Origin: an uncultured Collinsella sp.
GTDB lineage: Bacteria > Actinomycetota > Coriobacteriia > Coriobacteriales > Coriobacteriaceae
Reading direction: 5' to 3'
Assembly: GCA_958427895.1 (NCBI GenBank)
Contig: CAUADW010000084.1
Location: 1-6,548 of the forward strand
DNA: 6,548 bases
Position 1 is the stretch's first letter, and each line of letters opens with the position of its first letter. Under the pieces are notes generated by a model. That model saw nothing but the letters and a program-made list of their open reading frames with translations, ran no database searches and had not been told where the DNA came from. A program made the position numbers and the translations under genes. Shown here in pieces: positions 1 through 5,766 of the stretch.

Positions 1-51
1 GTCCCTTGCGGCGTAGTTCTTATTTAAGCCGTCCAAGTTTTGGGGTGCAGT
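1..51 (-). other. Flank downstream of trmB; possible start of a cut-off gene
   Basis: These 51 bases lie between the trmB stop codon and the window edge. Read on the minus strand, the frame that follows the trmB stop stays open to the edge. It contains a TTG codon followed by residues DGLNKNYAARD, which faintly resembles the first strand of ABC-transporter ATPases (hydrophobic-x-G-L-x-K-x-Y). There is no Shine-Dalgarno sequence before the TTG and only about a dozen residues are visible, so no gene is called. Confidence 0.15.
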
Positions 52-885
52 TCACTGCGGCAGGCGCTTCTTGCCTTTGCGGGCGCGGTTTCTAAAGTTC
101 TCGACGGCCTCTTCCATGCCCAGAGGTACATAGGTGAGCGCATCGAGGTTTTCGGGCAGGTAGCAGGCAAGGCTTTGCTCCTGCTCGTGGCCCGCCGCGA
201 GCTGTTCATCGCTAGGCCGCGCGCCGGGTGTGGCGCAAATGCCATAGACGACGGCACCCATCTCGCGCGTGCGGCATTCATATTCGGTCTCGGGATGCTC
301 GGGATGGTCGCGGCGGACGTCGTCACTTACCCAAAGCGTGTCGTAGCCTGCCGCGGCAAACTGTCCCAGGGCGTAATCGCGCAACGGCTTGCTGTCGGTG
401 CGCAGCGTGACGGTAGCGCCGGCTGCAAAGAGCGGGCGGTAGAGCATCAGATGGTCGACATGGACGAGTCGTTTTTTGGCGTACTTGGCCTTGGGCTGTG
501 GCGTGGGAAAGTTAATGGTGATGGCATCGAGCTCGCCTGCGGCAAACAGCTGCGGCAGCGATTTGGCGCCTCGGGGCAGGACGAGTGCGTTGGACAGCTC
601 CTGCTCGCAGATTTTCTGTGCGGCATAGGCGATGCAGATGGGCTCCTGGTCCATACCGATAAAGAGCGTGTTTGGCTCGTGGGCCGCGCGCTCTACAAGG
701 TACGTTCCCTTGCCACAGCCAAGATCCAGGTGAAGGTGTTCGAAGGGCTTGCCGCCAACTGGCGCGCAAGCCGCGCGCCAATCTCCGACATAGGCCTTGG
801 GGTTCGTCTCAATCGCATCGGCGTAGCGCTCCAGGCGCTCCTCGAGCACAAAGTTCTTAGGCGTGCGAACGTGGACGGCTCCCAT
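52..885 (-). CDS. trmB: tRNA (guanine-N7)-methyltransferase, TrmB family
   Basis: TrmB transfers a methyl group from S-adenosylmethionine to N7 of guanosine 46 in the tRNA variable loop, in the cytoplasm. The 277-residue product has the SAM-binding motif LHLDLGCGKGTYL (51-63), the acidic end of strand 2 (GMDQE, 77-81), the family loop INFPTPQPKAKYAKKRL (124-140), TDSKPLRDYA (163-172) and the C-terminal TEYE signature (200-203) followed by a G-x-x-x-Y strand. The usual family loop is F-P/S-D-P-W-P-K-(K/R)-R-H-x-K-R-R-L; here the Asp and Trp of DPW are Thr128 and Gln130. The Asp is generally considered functionally important, so activity may differ. The protein is longer than typical (about 210-240), with roughly 55 extra C-terminal residues ending in a basic tail (RNRARKGKKR). 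The start is an ATG 4 bases after AAGGAG. It lies downstream of, and in the same direction as, the Trm9-like gene, separated by 119 bases. Family assignment is good; exact substrate is less certain. Confidence 0.85.
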   Translation of the reverse strand: MGAVHVRTPKNFVLEERLERYADAIETNPKAYVGDWRAACAPVGGKPFEHLHLDLGCGKGTYLVERAAHEPNTLFIGMDQEPICIAYAAQKICEQELSNALVLPRGAKSLPQLFAAGELDAITINFPTPQPKAKYAKKRLVHVDHLMLYRPLFAAGATVTLRTDSKPLRDYALGQFAAAGYDTLWVSDDVRRDHPEHPETEYECRTREMGAVVYGICATPGARPSDEQLAAGHEQEQSLACYLPENLDALTYVPLGMEEAVENFRNRARKGKKRLPQ

Positions 886-907
886 GAGGCTCCTTGGTCA
901 TAAGTGT

Positions 908-929
908 GGAACGCATGGTTGCACGTTCC
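908..929. repeat. Inverted repeat GGAACG-N10-CGTTCC in the trmB leader
   Basis: Perfect 6-base arms (908-913 and 924-929) flank a 10-base centre, 23 bases upstream of the trmB start. The spacing suits either an operator bound by a dimer or a small hairpin in the trmB 5' leader. No T-run follows on either strand, so it is not an intrinsic terminator. Function is inferred from position only. Confidence 0.35.
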
Positions 930-941
930 GTCAATGGGTTG

Positions 942-966
942 AAAAAAGGGTGGGCATAGTTTGCCC
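942..966 (-). terminator. Weak intrinsic terminator after the Trm9-like gene
   Basis: Read on the minus strand, GGGCA pairs with TGCCC around a 5-base loop (positions 966 to 952). ACCC and then a run of six T (947-942) follow. It lies about 40 bases past the methyltransferase stop codon and before trmB. The short stem and the 4-base gap before the T-run make termination partial at best, so read-through into trmB is possible. Confidence 0.4.
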
Positions 967-1004
967 GAAAGATGCGATGCGGCTCGACGGCGAGTCGTCG
1001 GTGC

Positions 1005-1877
1005 CTACAGACGCTTGAGAATCACATAGCGGTTGAGCTCGCCGCTGCGACCGTCGGCATGGAAGCGCTCAAGCTCGCGCACGGGGACCTCGCCGCTCTT
1101 GTAGAACGTACGGACGCCGCGCACCAGGTCGGTGATCTGCTGATCGTCAAAGTGATGGCAATAGCGGTAGGCGTGGCGGTCGTTTTGCCAGCCAATGAGG
1201 TGGTCGCCGGCTTCAAACTGCGCGGAATCGTAACCCTCAAACGGCGGGGTGAGCTCGGCGCGGGCTTCGGCTCGAACGGCCTTGCGCGCCATGCGCTCGT
1301 CGTTCATAAACTCCCAAAAGCTGATGGCGATGATGCCGCCTGGGCGCGTCTGGCGCACCAGGGCGTCGAGCACGCGTACGCGGTACTCGCACGACGGCAC
1401 GTGGTGCATAAAGCCAAAGCAGACCGAGATGTCGGCGAGCGGGGCGTCGAAAAGCACGTCGGGTGTCTCGGCGGGATTGAGCTTCATGAGGGCGTCGAGC
1501 ACATCGAGTTCCTGGAAGTGCAGGTTGGGAATGCGCAGGGCGTGGCCATGTGCATCGATAGCCAAATCTTGACACGAGTCGACACCATAGAACTCAAACG
1601 GACAGTTGGCATCTGCCGAGGGGTTTGCGCCGTCGACGCCCTTGGCGGCAAGTGCGCCGCCGGCGGCAAAGTTTTCGAATCGCATATTGCCGCAGGCAAG
1701 ATCGAAGACGCGGACGGGATGCTCGATCGTGGCGACGTCGAGCTGTTCGAGCGCGATGTCCATGGTGCGCACCCAGCCGGGCCACGGGGCCTGGCGCGTA
1801 TCGGAAAAGGAGGCGGAGTGCTCGCGATAGAACGTGTTGTTGAGCTGGATGAGCGATGAGGCGAAATCGCGGTTCAC
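1005..1877 (-). CDS. Class I SAM-dependent methyltransferase, Trm9/ALKBH8-like
   Basis: This 290-residue protein is predicted to use S-adenosylmethionine in the cytoplasm. It has motif I VFDLACGNMRF (57-67), an acidic strand-2 end GVDS (98-101), the DISVCFGFMHHVP strand-4 region (149-161) and RPGGIIAISFWEF (178-190). Three stretches resemble eukaryotic Trm9/ALKBH8 methyltransferases, which methylate carboxymethyluridine at the tRNA wobble position. These are SFSDTRQAPWPGW (23-35; Trm9 proteins have H-F-S-x-T-R-x-x-P-W-P), MHHVPSCEYRV (157-167; compare V-H-H-x-x-x-x-x-R-R-V) and AYRYCHHF (236-243; compare R-Y-Y-H-x-F). A loop of about 25 extra residues follows motif I. The frame is open upstream to an ATG at 2012, but the GTG at 1877 is chosen because GGAGGGAG lies 9 bases before it and the recognisable homology begins just after it. 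The Elp3 gene nearby fits a wobble-uridine role. The methyltransferase fold is near certain; the substrate is inferred, and it could act on something else. Confidence 0.72.
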   Translation of the reverse strand: MNRDFASSLIQLNNTFYREHSASFSDTRQAPWPGWVRTMDIALEQLDVATIEHPVRVFDLACGNMRFENFAAGGALAAKGVDGANPSADANCPFEFYGVDSCQDLAIDAHGHALRIPNLHFQELDVLDALMKLNPAETPDVLFDAPLADISVCFGFMHHVPSCEYRVRVLDALVRQTRPGGIIAISFWEFMNDERMARKAVRAEARAELTPPFEGYDSAQFEAGDHLIGWQNDRHAYRYCHHFDDQQITDLVRGVRTFYKSGEVPVRELERFHADGRSGELNRYVILKRL

Positions 1878-1886
1878 GGCGCGGAA

Positions 1887-1894
1887 CTCCCTCC
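1887..1894 (-). promoter_or_regulatory. Ribosome binding site fixing a GTG start
   Basis: On the minus strand GGAGGGAG sits 9 bases before the GTG at 1877. No comparable site precedes the in-frame upstream ATGs at 1925 and 2012. It therefore argues for the shorter 290-residue methyltransferase. Confidence 0.7.
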
Positions 1895-1914
1895 GTTGGC
1901 GGTGCGGAATAAAC

Positions 1915-1953
1915 AGTATGACCATACTACCGTTAACGCTGCAACGGGGACAA
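1915..1953 (-). promoter_or_regulatory. Candidate methyltransferase promoter overlapped by an operator-like palindrome
   Basis: On the minus strand, TTGTCC (1953-1948) and TAGTAT (1929-1924) form a -35/-10 pair with an 18-base spacer. A start near 1917 would give a leader of about 40 bases carrying the GGAGGGAG site. The perfect palindrome AGTATG-GT-CATACT (1928-1915) covers the -10 and the expected start point, where a bound repressor would block polymerase. The match to consensus is moderate. Confidence 0.4.
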
Positions 1954-1997
1954 CCGAGCTGCGGGTCATTGCTTTGTTTGGACACATTTCCGCAGCT

Positions 1998-2026
1998 CAT
2001 ATGTGCCCGCAACCGCCGGTTGTCAA
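1998..2026 (-). promoter_or_regulatory. Alternative upstream methyltransferase promoter with a perfect -35
   Basis: On the minus strand a perfect TTGACA (2026-2021) is followed after 17 bases by CATATG (2003-1998), which is only a partial -10 match. The palindrome CAACCG-C-CGGTTG (2010-2022) overlaps the -35. If used, this promoter would give a leader of about 115 bases that runs through the 1915-1928 palindrome. Confidence 0.3.
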
Positions 2027-2134
2027 AAATCTCACTAGAATAGGTGGCATGCTTTTGGCGGTGGCGGATACATTTTTAACTGTGCAAGGCGCCTTTAGAA
2101 CAAAAACGGTCCGGCGGCACGGCTGGCATCACAT

Positions 2135-2140
2135 AGGAGG
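2135..2140 (+). promoter_or_regulatory. Ribosome binding site fixing the Xre-gene start
   Basis: AGGAGG lies 4 bases before the ATG at 2145. The same frame is open upstream to an ATG at 1896, which would add 83 residues. Those residues have no protein-like character and lack a ribosome site, so the 2145 start is preferred. Confidence 0.8.
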
Positions 2141-2144
2141 AACC

Positions 2145-2867
2145 ATGAATGTAGAAACTGCGCAGCGGCTCGCCGACCTTCGTCGCAGCAAGGGTTTTAG
2201 CCAAGAAGGGCTGGCGCGAAAGCTGGGGCTGTCGCGCCAGGCGGTCAGTAAATGGGAGCGTGCAGAGAGCTCGCCCGATACCGAGAACCTGATCTCGCTC
2301 GCCAAGCTCTACGGTGTGAGCCTGGACGAGCTGCTCAATCCGAGCGACGAGATTGAGGACGATATCGAGTTTGAGAACGAGGACCGCGCCCGCCAGCGCG
2401 AGGCCGAGGCAGCAGAGCGCGCACGCACCCATGAGGCGGCGGCACGAGCTACCGAGGCGGCAACACAGGCGAGTGACGCCGCCGCCAAGGCGGCGCAAGC
2501 GGCAAGCTGGAGTGCGCAGGCCGCCAATGCCGCTACGGCGCAGGCGACGAGTGGCGGCGCAGTTGGCTCGGCTCCGGTGAAGGGCCCGTTCCAGTCGTTC
2601 CCGTATTGGGCCGTGTGTTGGCTGCTGTTCTTTTTGCTGATGTTCCTGTTTGGTGCCGGCCCCTTTGCCGCGCTGATCTTCTTTACGATTCCCATCTATC
2701 ACTGGGTGGCGCGTGCGCTCGATGGTGATTGGGCACGCGGGGATATTCAGGTTGGTTCGGCACCGGTGGCGGTCAGGGCCCAGGGGAAGGATACTTCTGC
2801 GGAACCTGATGCTGACGTGGCTACCGCGGCCACCGCTGAGCCATGTGCCAAAGAAGGTGACGAATGA
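2145..2867 (+). CDS. Xre-family HTH regulator with Ala-rich linker and membrane hairpin
   Basis: The 240-residue product begins with a Cro/C1-type helix-turn-helix (about 4-64); the recognition helix lies in SRQAVSKWE (30-38). An acidic stretch (DEIEDDIEFENED, 68-80) follows, then a strongly Ala-rich, probably helical or coiled-coil segment (about 81-135). A hydrophobic block comes next (about 154-188), long enough for two short membrane helices with a GAGP turn (170-173). A hydrophilic tail of about 50 residues ends the protein. The predicted picture is a DNA-binding domain held at the inner face of the membrane. The ATGA overlap with the next gene, a membrane-anchored DUF4097-type protein, implies coupled translation and suggests the two work together, for example in sensing the state of the envelope. 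It probably regulates its own promoter region, as many Xre proteins do; that is inference. The DNA target and signal are unknown. Confidence 0.85.
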   Translation: MNVETAQRLADLRRSKGFSQEGLARKLGLSRQAVSKWERAESSPDTENLISLAKLYGVSLDELLNPSDEIEDDIEFENEDRARQREAEAAERARTHEAAARATEAATQASDAAAKAAQAASWSAQAANAATAQATSGGAVGSAPVKGPFQSFPYWAVCWLLFFLLMFLFGAGPFAALIFFTIPIYHWVARALDGDWARGDIQVGSAPVAVRAQGKDTSAEPDADVATAATAEPCAKEGDE

Positions 2868-3763
2868 TGAAGCTTTCGCATGAATCCAAGCTGCGCCTGG
2901 GCGTTGGCATCGGAGCGTTTGTACTGATTATCGGGCTTGTTTTTGGCATTTCGCGGACTTTGATTCATTTTGATGGCCCGTGGGATCTCGACGATGTTGT
3001 ATCCGGCTTGTCTGGTATGGACGATGCGGTTGACGAGGACGATCCCTTGGATGACGGCAGCTATTCTGCTCGGCCTCAGCGGCTTTCGTGTACGACCTTT
3101 GATGCTGATGAGTTTCGCTACCTCGATTTCGATATCGATGCGGCTACGGTGGACGTCAAGGTTGTTGATGGCAACAAGGCTCGCGTTATCGAGCGGGGAC
3201 GCGTTGCCAATGGTATGGATGCCTCCAAGGCCGCGACGCAGAACATCGCATCCGTCGAGGACTCGACGCTCAAGGTTTCCCAGTTTGGAAGTGATGACGA
3301 TAAGGCAATCGATCGCTCAGTTACGGTCGAGCTGCCGCGCCGTGTTGCCGAACATCTGAAGGGAGTCAACGCGCACGTGGGCTCGGGTGATCTGCAGATT
3401 GTCGGTGTCATCTGTGACGGTTTCGACCTTTTCCTGGGTGCGGGAGATGTAGAGTTTACGGGCAGCGTGACTGATGCGCTCAGCGCTGAGGTCGGTTCGG
3501 GCGATGTGACGTTCGAGCTTTACCAGGCCCCCGCGAAATCGATGGACGTGAGTGTGGGCTCGGGCGATGTGGAGATGACGGTTCCGAACTCTACGGGCTT
3601 TAAGGCGAGCCTCACCTTGGGCAGCGGCGACTTCGAGAGCGATTTCCTTCCGCTTGGCTACGACGGCGAGACCATTTTGAATCTTGAATTCGATAACGGT
3701 GACAAGTCTGCCACGTATCGTTTTGAGGTCGGTTCGGGCGACATGTCATTTGATTCAGAGTGA
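2864..3763 (+). CDS. Membrane-anchored DUF4097-type beta-repeat protein
   Basis: The 299-residue protein has a short basic N-terminus, one hydrophobic segment (about 13-30) and then a strongly acidic linker (40-66, rich in Asp). From about residue 75 to the end comes a beta-rich domain with recurring G-S-G-D turns, typical of DUF4097/putative-adhesin-like repeat proteins found in cell-envelope operons. With a single N-terminal anchor and positive residues before it, the bulk is predicted to face outward. The exported part has two cysteines (76 and 184), which could pair. The start overlaps the stop of the Xre gene (ATGATGA; a second Met codon follows directly), with AAGG about 6 bases before the ATG. 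No enzymatic motif is seen. A role as the extracytoplasmic partner of the membrane-tethered regulator is inferred from coupling. The family call comes from the repeat pattern and is good but not certain. Confidence 0.75.
   Translation: MMKLSHESKLRLGVGIGAFVLIIGLVFGISRTLIHFDGPWDLDDVVSGLSGMDDAVDEDDPLDDGSYSARPQRLSCTTFDADEFRYLDFDIDAATVDVKVVDGNKARVIERGRVANGMDASKAATQNIASVEDSTLKVSQFGSDDDKAIDRSVTVELPRRVAEHLKGVNAHVGSGDLQIVGVICDGFDLFLGAGDVEFTGSVTDALSAEVGSGDVTFELYQAPAKSMDVSVGSGDVEMTVPNSTGFKASLTLGSGDFESDFLPLGYDGETILNLEFDNGDKSATYRFEVGSGDMSFDSE
3380..3742 (+). repeat. GSGD-turn repeats inside the DUF4097-type protein
   Basis: Six G-(S/A)-G-D turns occur at residues 173-176, 192-195, 211-214, 232-235, 253-256 and 290-293, with a degenerate NGD at 278-280. 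The Asp-to-Asp spacing is 19, 19, 21, 21, 24 and 13 residues. Each turn is preceded by an alternating hydrophobic strand, as expected for stacked beta-coils. The DNA under the turns is also similar (GG-T/C-TCGGG-C/T-GA). Confidence 0.8.
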
Positions 3764-3810
3764 CGGGCGGTTATCGAAGACTTATATACCATAGCTGCGC
3801 TGTTTGATGG

Positions 3811-3850
3811 AGGCGCCGGAGCCGTGACGGGCTCCGGCGCCTTTGCCTTT
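3811..3850 (+). terminator. Strong intrinsic terminator after the Xre/DUF4097 pair
   Basis: A perfect 13-base stem, AGGCGCCGGAGCC (3811-3823) with GGCTCCGGCGCCT (3830-3842), encloses a 6-base loop. TTTGCCTTT follows. It begins 48 bases after the DUF4097-gene stop and ends just before elp3, so it separates the two transcription units. The T-run is interrupted by GCC, but the stem is very stable. Confidence 0.88.
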
Positions 3851-3855
3851 ACAAT
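3850..3855 (+). promoter_or_regulatory. Candidate -10 box of elp3 giving a leaderless mRNA
   Basis: TACAAT matches the -10 consensus at five of six positions and ends 6 bases before the elp3 ATG, so transcription would begin at or next to the start codon. The bases before the ATG (GGGGTC) are too close to form a normal ribosome site. No good -35 is seen; the region lies inside the preceding terminator stem. Leaderless genes with only a -10 box are common in actinobacteria. Confidence 0.45.
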
Positions 3856-3861
3856 GGGGTC

Positions 3862-5766
3862 ATGGAACAGATTATCTTGAACATACTCGAGGCTCTGCGT
3901 CGCGGCGAGACCGTGGACGACAAAGCGCTCGTCAAACTGATACATGCCGAGGCGCGCCGTGAGAGTGCCGACAAACGCGATTTGGCCAAGCGCCGTCTGC
4001 TGCCGTTCTACCAGCGGGTTAAACGTGAGGAGCAGGCTCGGTGGGCTGCGTGGAATGTCGATGCCGAGTTGGAGCGTCAACTGCTGCAGGTGTTGCGCAT
4101 GAAGCCGCGCCGCACGGCTTCGGGCGTGGCGACCATTACCGTCATCACCAAGCCCTGGCCGTGCTCGGGCGATTGCCTGTTTTGTCCCAACGACCTGCGC
4201 ATGCCCAAGAGCTATCTGCACGCTGAGCCGGCGTGTGCCCGTGCAGAGCAAAACTGCTTTGACCCGTATCTGCAGGTGAGCGCTCGTCTGACCGCGCTTT
4301 CGCAGATGGGGCATTCGACCGATAAGATTGAGCTTATCGTGCTCGGCGGTACCTGGAGCGACTATCCGCAAGGGTATCAGGCATGGTTTATGTCGGAGCT
4401 CTTCCGTGCGCTCAATGACGATGCCGTCGCCGGCGTGGCGGCCAACCCCATGTTGGCACGTCCGGGTATCAGTCGTGCCGAGGCGGGGCGCCTGCTCGAT
4501 GACGCTCCCGCCGATGCCCTGCCGCCGGTGGTAGCAGAGCGCCGCGAGTGCTATCGGGCTACCGGCATTGCGACAGACGAGGCCGACCTCGCTGCCGGTG
4601 TTGCTGAGGAGCAGGAGCGTGTGGATGCTGCCGTGGGCGGCTATAATCGCGCGGTGCGTCGTCTGTACGGCCCTGGTACGCCGTGGGGCGAGGTCGCCGA
4701 GTGGCAGACGGCCACGATGGAAGAGCTTGAGCGCCAGCAGCGCATCAACGAGACGGCGAAGCATCGCGTGGTGGGGCTCGTCATCGAGACGCGCCCCGAT
4801 GCTGTAACGCCGCAGGCGCTTACGCTTATCCGCCGCCTGGGCTGCACCAAGATCCAGATGGGCATCCAGAGCCTCGACCAGCACCTGCTCGATATCAACG
4901 AGCGTCGCATTTCGGTGGAGCAAATCGAGCGGGCGTTTTCGCTTGCACGCCTGTTTGGCTTTAAGATCCACGCGCATTTTATGCTCAACTTGCTGGGCGC
5001 CACGCCCGAGGGGGACAAGCTCGACTACGAACACTTTATGACCGAGGGGGCCTTTATGCCCGACGAGGTCAAGGTCTACCCGTGTGCGCTCATCGAGGGC
5101 TCGCGTCTGGTGGGTTGCTATGAGCGCGGCGAGTGGCGTCCCTATACCGAGGAAGAGCTGCTCGATGTGCTGGCCGACGACATCGTGGTGACACCGGCGT
5201 TCTGCCGCATCAGTCGCATGATCCGCGACTTTAGCTCCGACGACATCATGGTGGGCAACAAGAAACCCAACCTGCGTCAGCTCGTTGAGAACCGCCTGGC
5301 TGCTCGGGGTGACGGTGCGACGGTGCGTGAGATTCGTTATCGCGAGATCAGTACGGCGGGTGCCGACTTGGGTGAGCTGTCCCTTGATGAGGTCGCGTAC
5401 GAGACGCCGGTGACGCACGAGCGCTTTTTGCAGTGGATGACGCCGCAGGGCAAGATCGCGGGCTTTTTGCGGTTGTCGCTGCCCGATCGCGCTTTTGTTG
5501 CCGCACATGCGGACGAGTTGCCGACGATGCCGGACGAGGCGATGATTCGCGAGGTACACGTGTATGGCATGGCGGCGCGCGTGGGGGATCAAGGCCAGGC
5601 AGCCCAGCACCATGGATTGGGACGGTCGCTGGTGGAGCGTGCGTGCCATATTGCTCGGGACGCGGGCTATGCGCGCATCAACGTGATTAGCGCGATTGGC
5701 ACACGCGAGTACTATCGCCATCTTGGATTTTATGACCATGGCCTTTATCTGCAAAAGGAGCTCTAG
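3862..5766 (+). CDS. elp3: Elp3-type tRNA U34 carboxymethylation enzyme (radical SAM + GNAT)
   Basis: Elp3 uses acetyl-CoA and radical SAM chemistry to place a carboxymethyl group on C5 of the wobble uridine of certain tRNAs. The 634-residue protein has an N-terminal tRNA-binding-type region (1-90, basic) and the radical SAM core with the iron-sulfur cysteines 101, 105 and 108 (CSGDCLFCPN). Family signatures SYLHAEPACARAEQ (117-130), FDPYLQ (133-138), GHSTDKIELIVLGGTW (150-165) and IETRPDAVTP (308-317) follow. The C-terminus is a GNAT acetyltransferase domain (about 560-634) with the acetyl-CoA loop QHHGLGRSL (582-590) and the Elp3 ending VISAIGTREYYRHLGF (608-623). Two oddities stand out. 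The cysteines are spaced C-x3-C-x2-C instead of the C-x9-C-x2-C of eukaryotic Elp3. The stretch between GGTW and IETRPD (about 187-302) is also some 80-90 residues longer than I recall for yeast Elp3. No other Elongator subunit is present, as expected for bacterial Elp3. Transcription probably starts at or beside the ATG. The next gene begins immediately after the stop. Confidence 0.93.
   Translation: MEQIILNILEALRRGETVDDKALVKLIHAEARRESADKRDLAKRRLLPFYQRVKREEQARWAAWNVDAELERQLLQVLRMKPRRTASGVATITVITKPWPCSGDCLFCPNDLRMPKSYLHAEPACARAEQNCFDPYLQVSARLTALSQMGHSTDKIELIVLGGTWSDYPQGYQAWFMSELFRALNDDAVAGVAANPMLARPGISRAEAGRLLDDAPADALPPVVAERRECYRATGIATDEADLAAGVAEEQERVDAAVGGYNRAVRRLYGPGTPWGEVAEWQTATMEELERQQRINETAKHRVVGLVIETRPDAVTPQALTLIRRLGCTKIQMGIQSLDQHLLDINERRISVEQIERAFSLARLFGFKIHAHFMLNLLGATPEGDKLDYEHFMTEGAFMPDEVKVYPCALIEGSRLVGCYERGEWRPYTEEELLDVLADDIVVTPAFCRISRMIRDFSSDDIMVGNKKPNLRQLVENRLAARGDGATVREIRYREISTAGADLGELSLDEVAYETPVTHERFLQWMTPQGKIAGFLRLSLPDRAFVAAHADELPTMPDEAMIREVHVYGMAARVGDQGQAAQHHGLGRSLVERACHIARDAGYARINVISAIGTREYYRHLGFYDHGLYLQKEL
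5755..5760 (+). promoter_or_regulatory. Ribosome binding site within the end of elp3
   Basis: AAGGAG lies in the last codons of elp3, 6 bases before the ATG of the next gene. It supports that start and indicates cotranscription and coupled translation with elp3. Confidence 0.75.

Larger units (their letters stand above)
1878..2144. other. Divergent intergenic control region with short palindromes
   Basis: This 267-base stretch separates the minus-strand methyltransferase from the plus-strand Xre gene, so it should hold promoters for both. Four short palindromes are visible: AGTATG-AC-CATACT (1915-1928), CGTTAACG (1931-1938), CAACCG-C-CGGTTG (2010-2022) and AAGGCGCCTT (2086-2095). For the plus-strand gene the best -10 is TAGAAT (2036-2041), but no convincing -35 lies at the right distance. 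I see no tRNA, small gene or riboswitch here. The Xre protein may bind one of the palindromes to control itself, which is inference. Confidence 0.5.

Noticed and set aside
1..39. A possible ABC-transporter ATPase start on the minus strand (TTG then DGLNKNYAARD)
   Set aside because: Too few residues are visible, a TTG start is uncommon, and no ribosome site precedes it.
40..903. A 287-codon plus-strand frame opposite trmB
   Set aside because: Same codon register as trmB, low-complexity shadow sequence, no ribosome site or motif. The minus strand shows clear TrmB motifs.
972..1859. A 295-codon plus-strand frame opposite the Trm9-like gene
   Set aside because: A codon-register shadow of the methyltransferase, with no family signature.
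1878..2012. A 45-residue N-terminal extension of the Trm9-like protein
   Set aside because: It has no ribosome site and overlaps the candidate promoter. The GTG at 1877 is preceded by GGAGGGAG at good spacing.
1896..2144. An 83-residue N-terminal extension of the Xre protein
   Set aside because: The ATG at 2145 has AGGAGG 4 bases upstream and begins right before the HTH domain. The extension runs through the palindrome and promoter region.
2076..2702. A 208-codon minus-strand frame opposite the Xre gene
   Set aside because: It is Arg/Leu-rich shadow sequence. The plus-strand frame has an obvious helix-turn-helix and a strong ribosome site.
3760..3788. A possible promoter (GTGACG, 17-base spacer, TATATA) upstream of the terminator before elp3
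   Set aside because: Both boxes match only four of six positions, and transcripts from it would run straight into the strong terminator. An attenuator is conceivable, but nothing else supports it.
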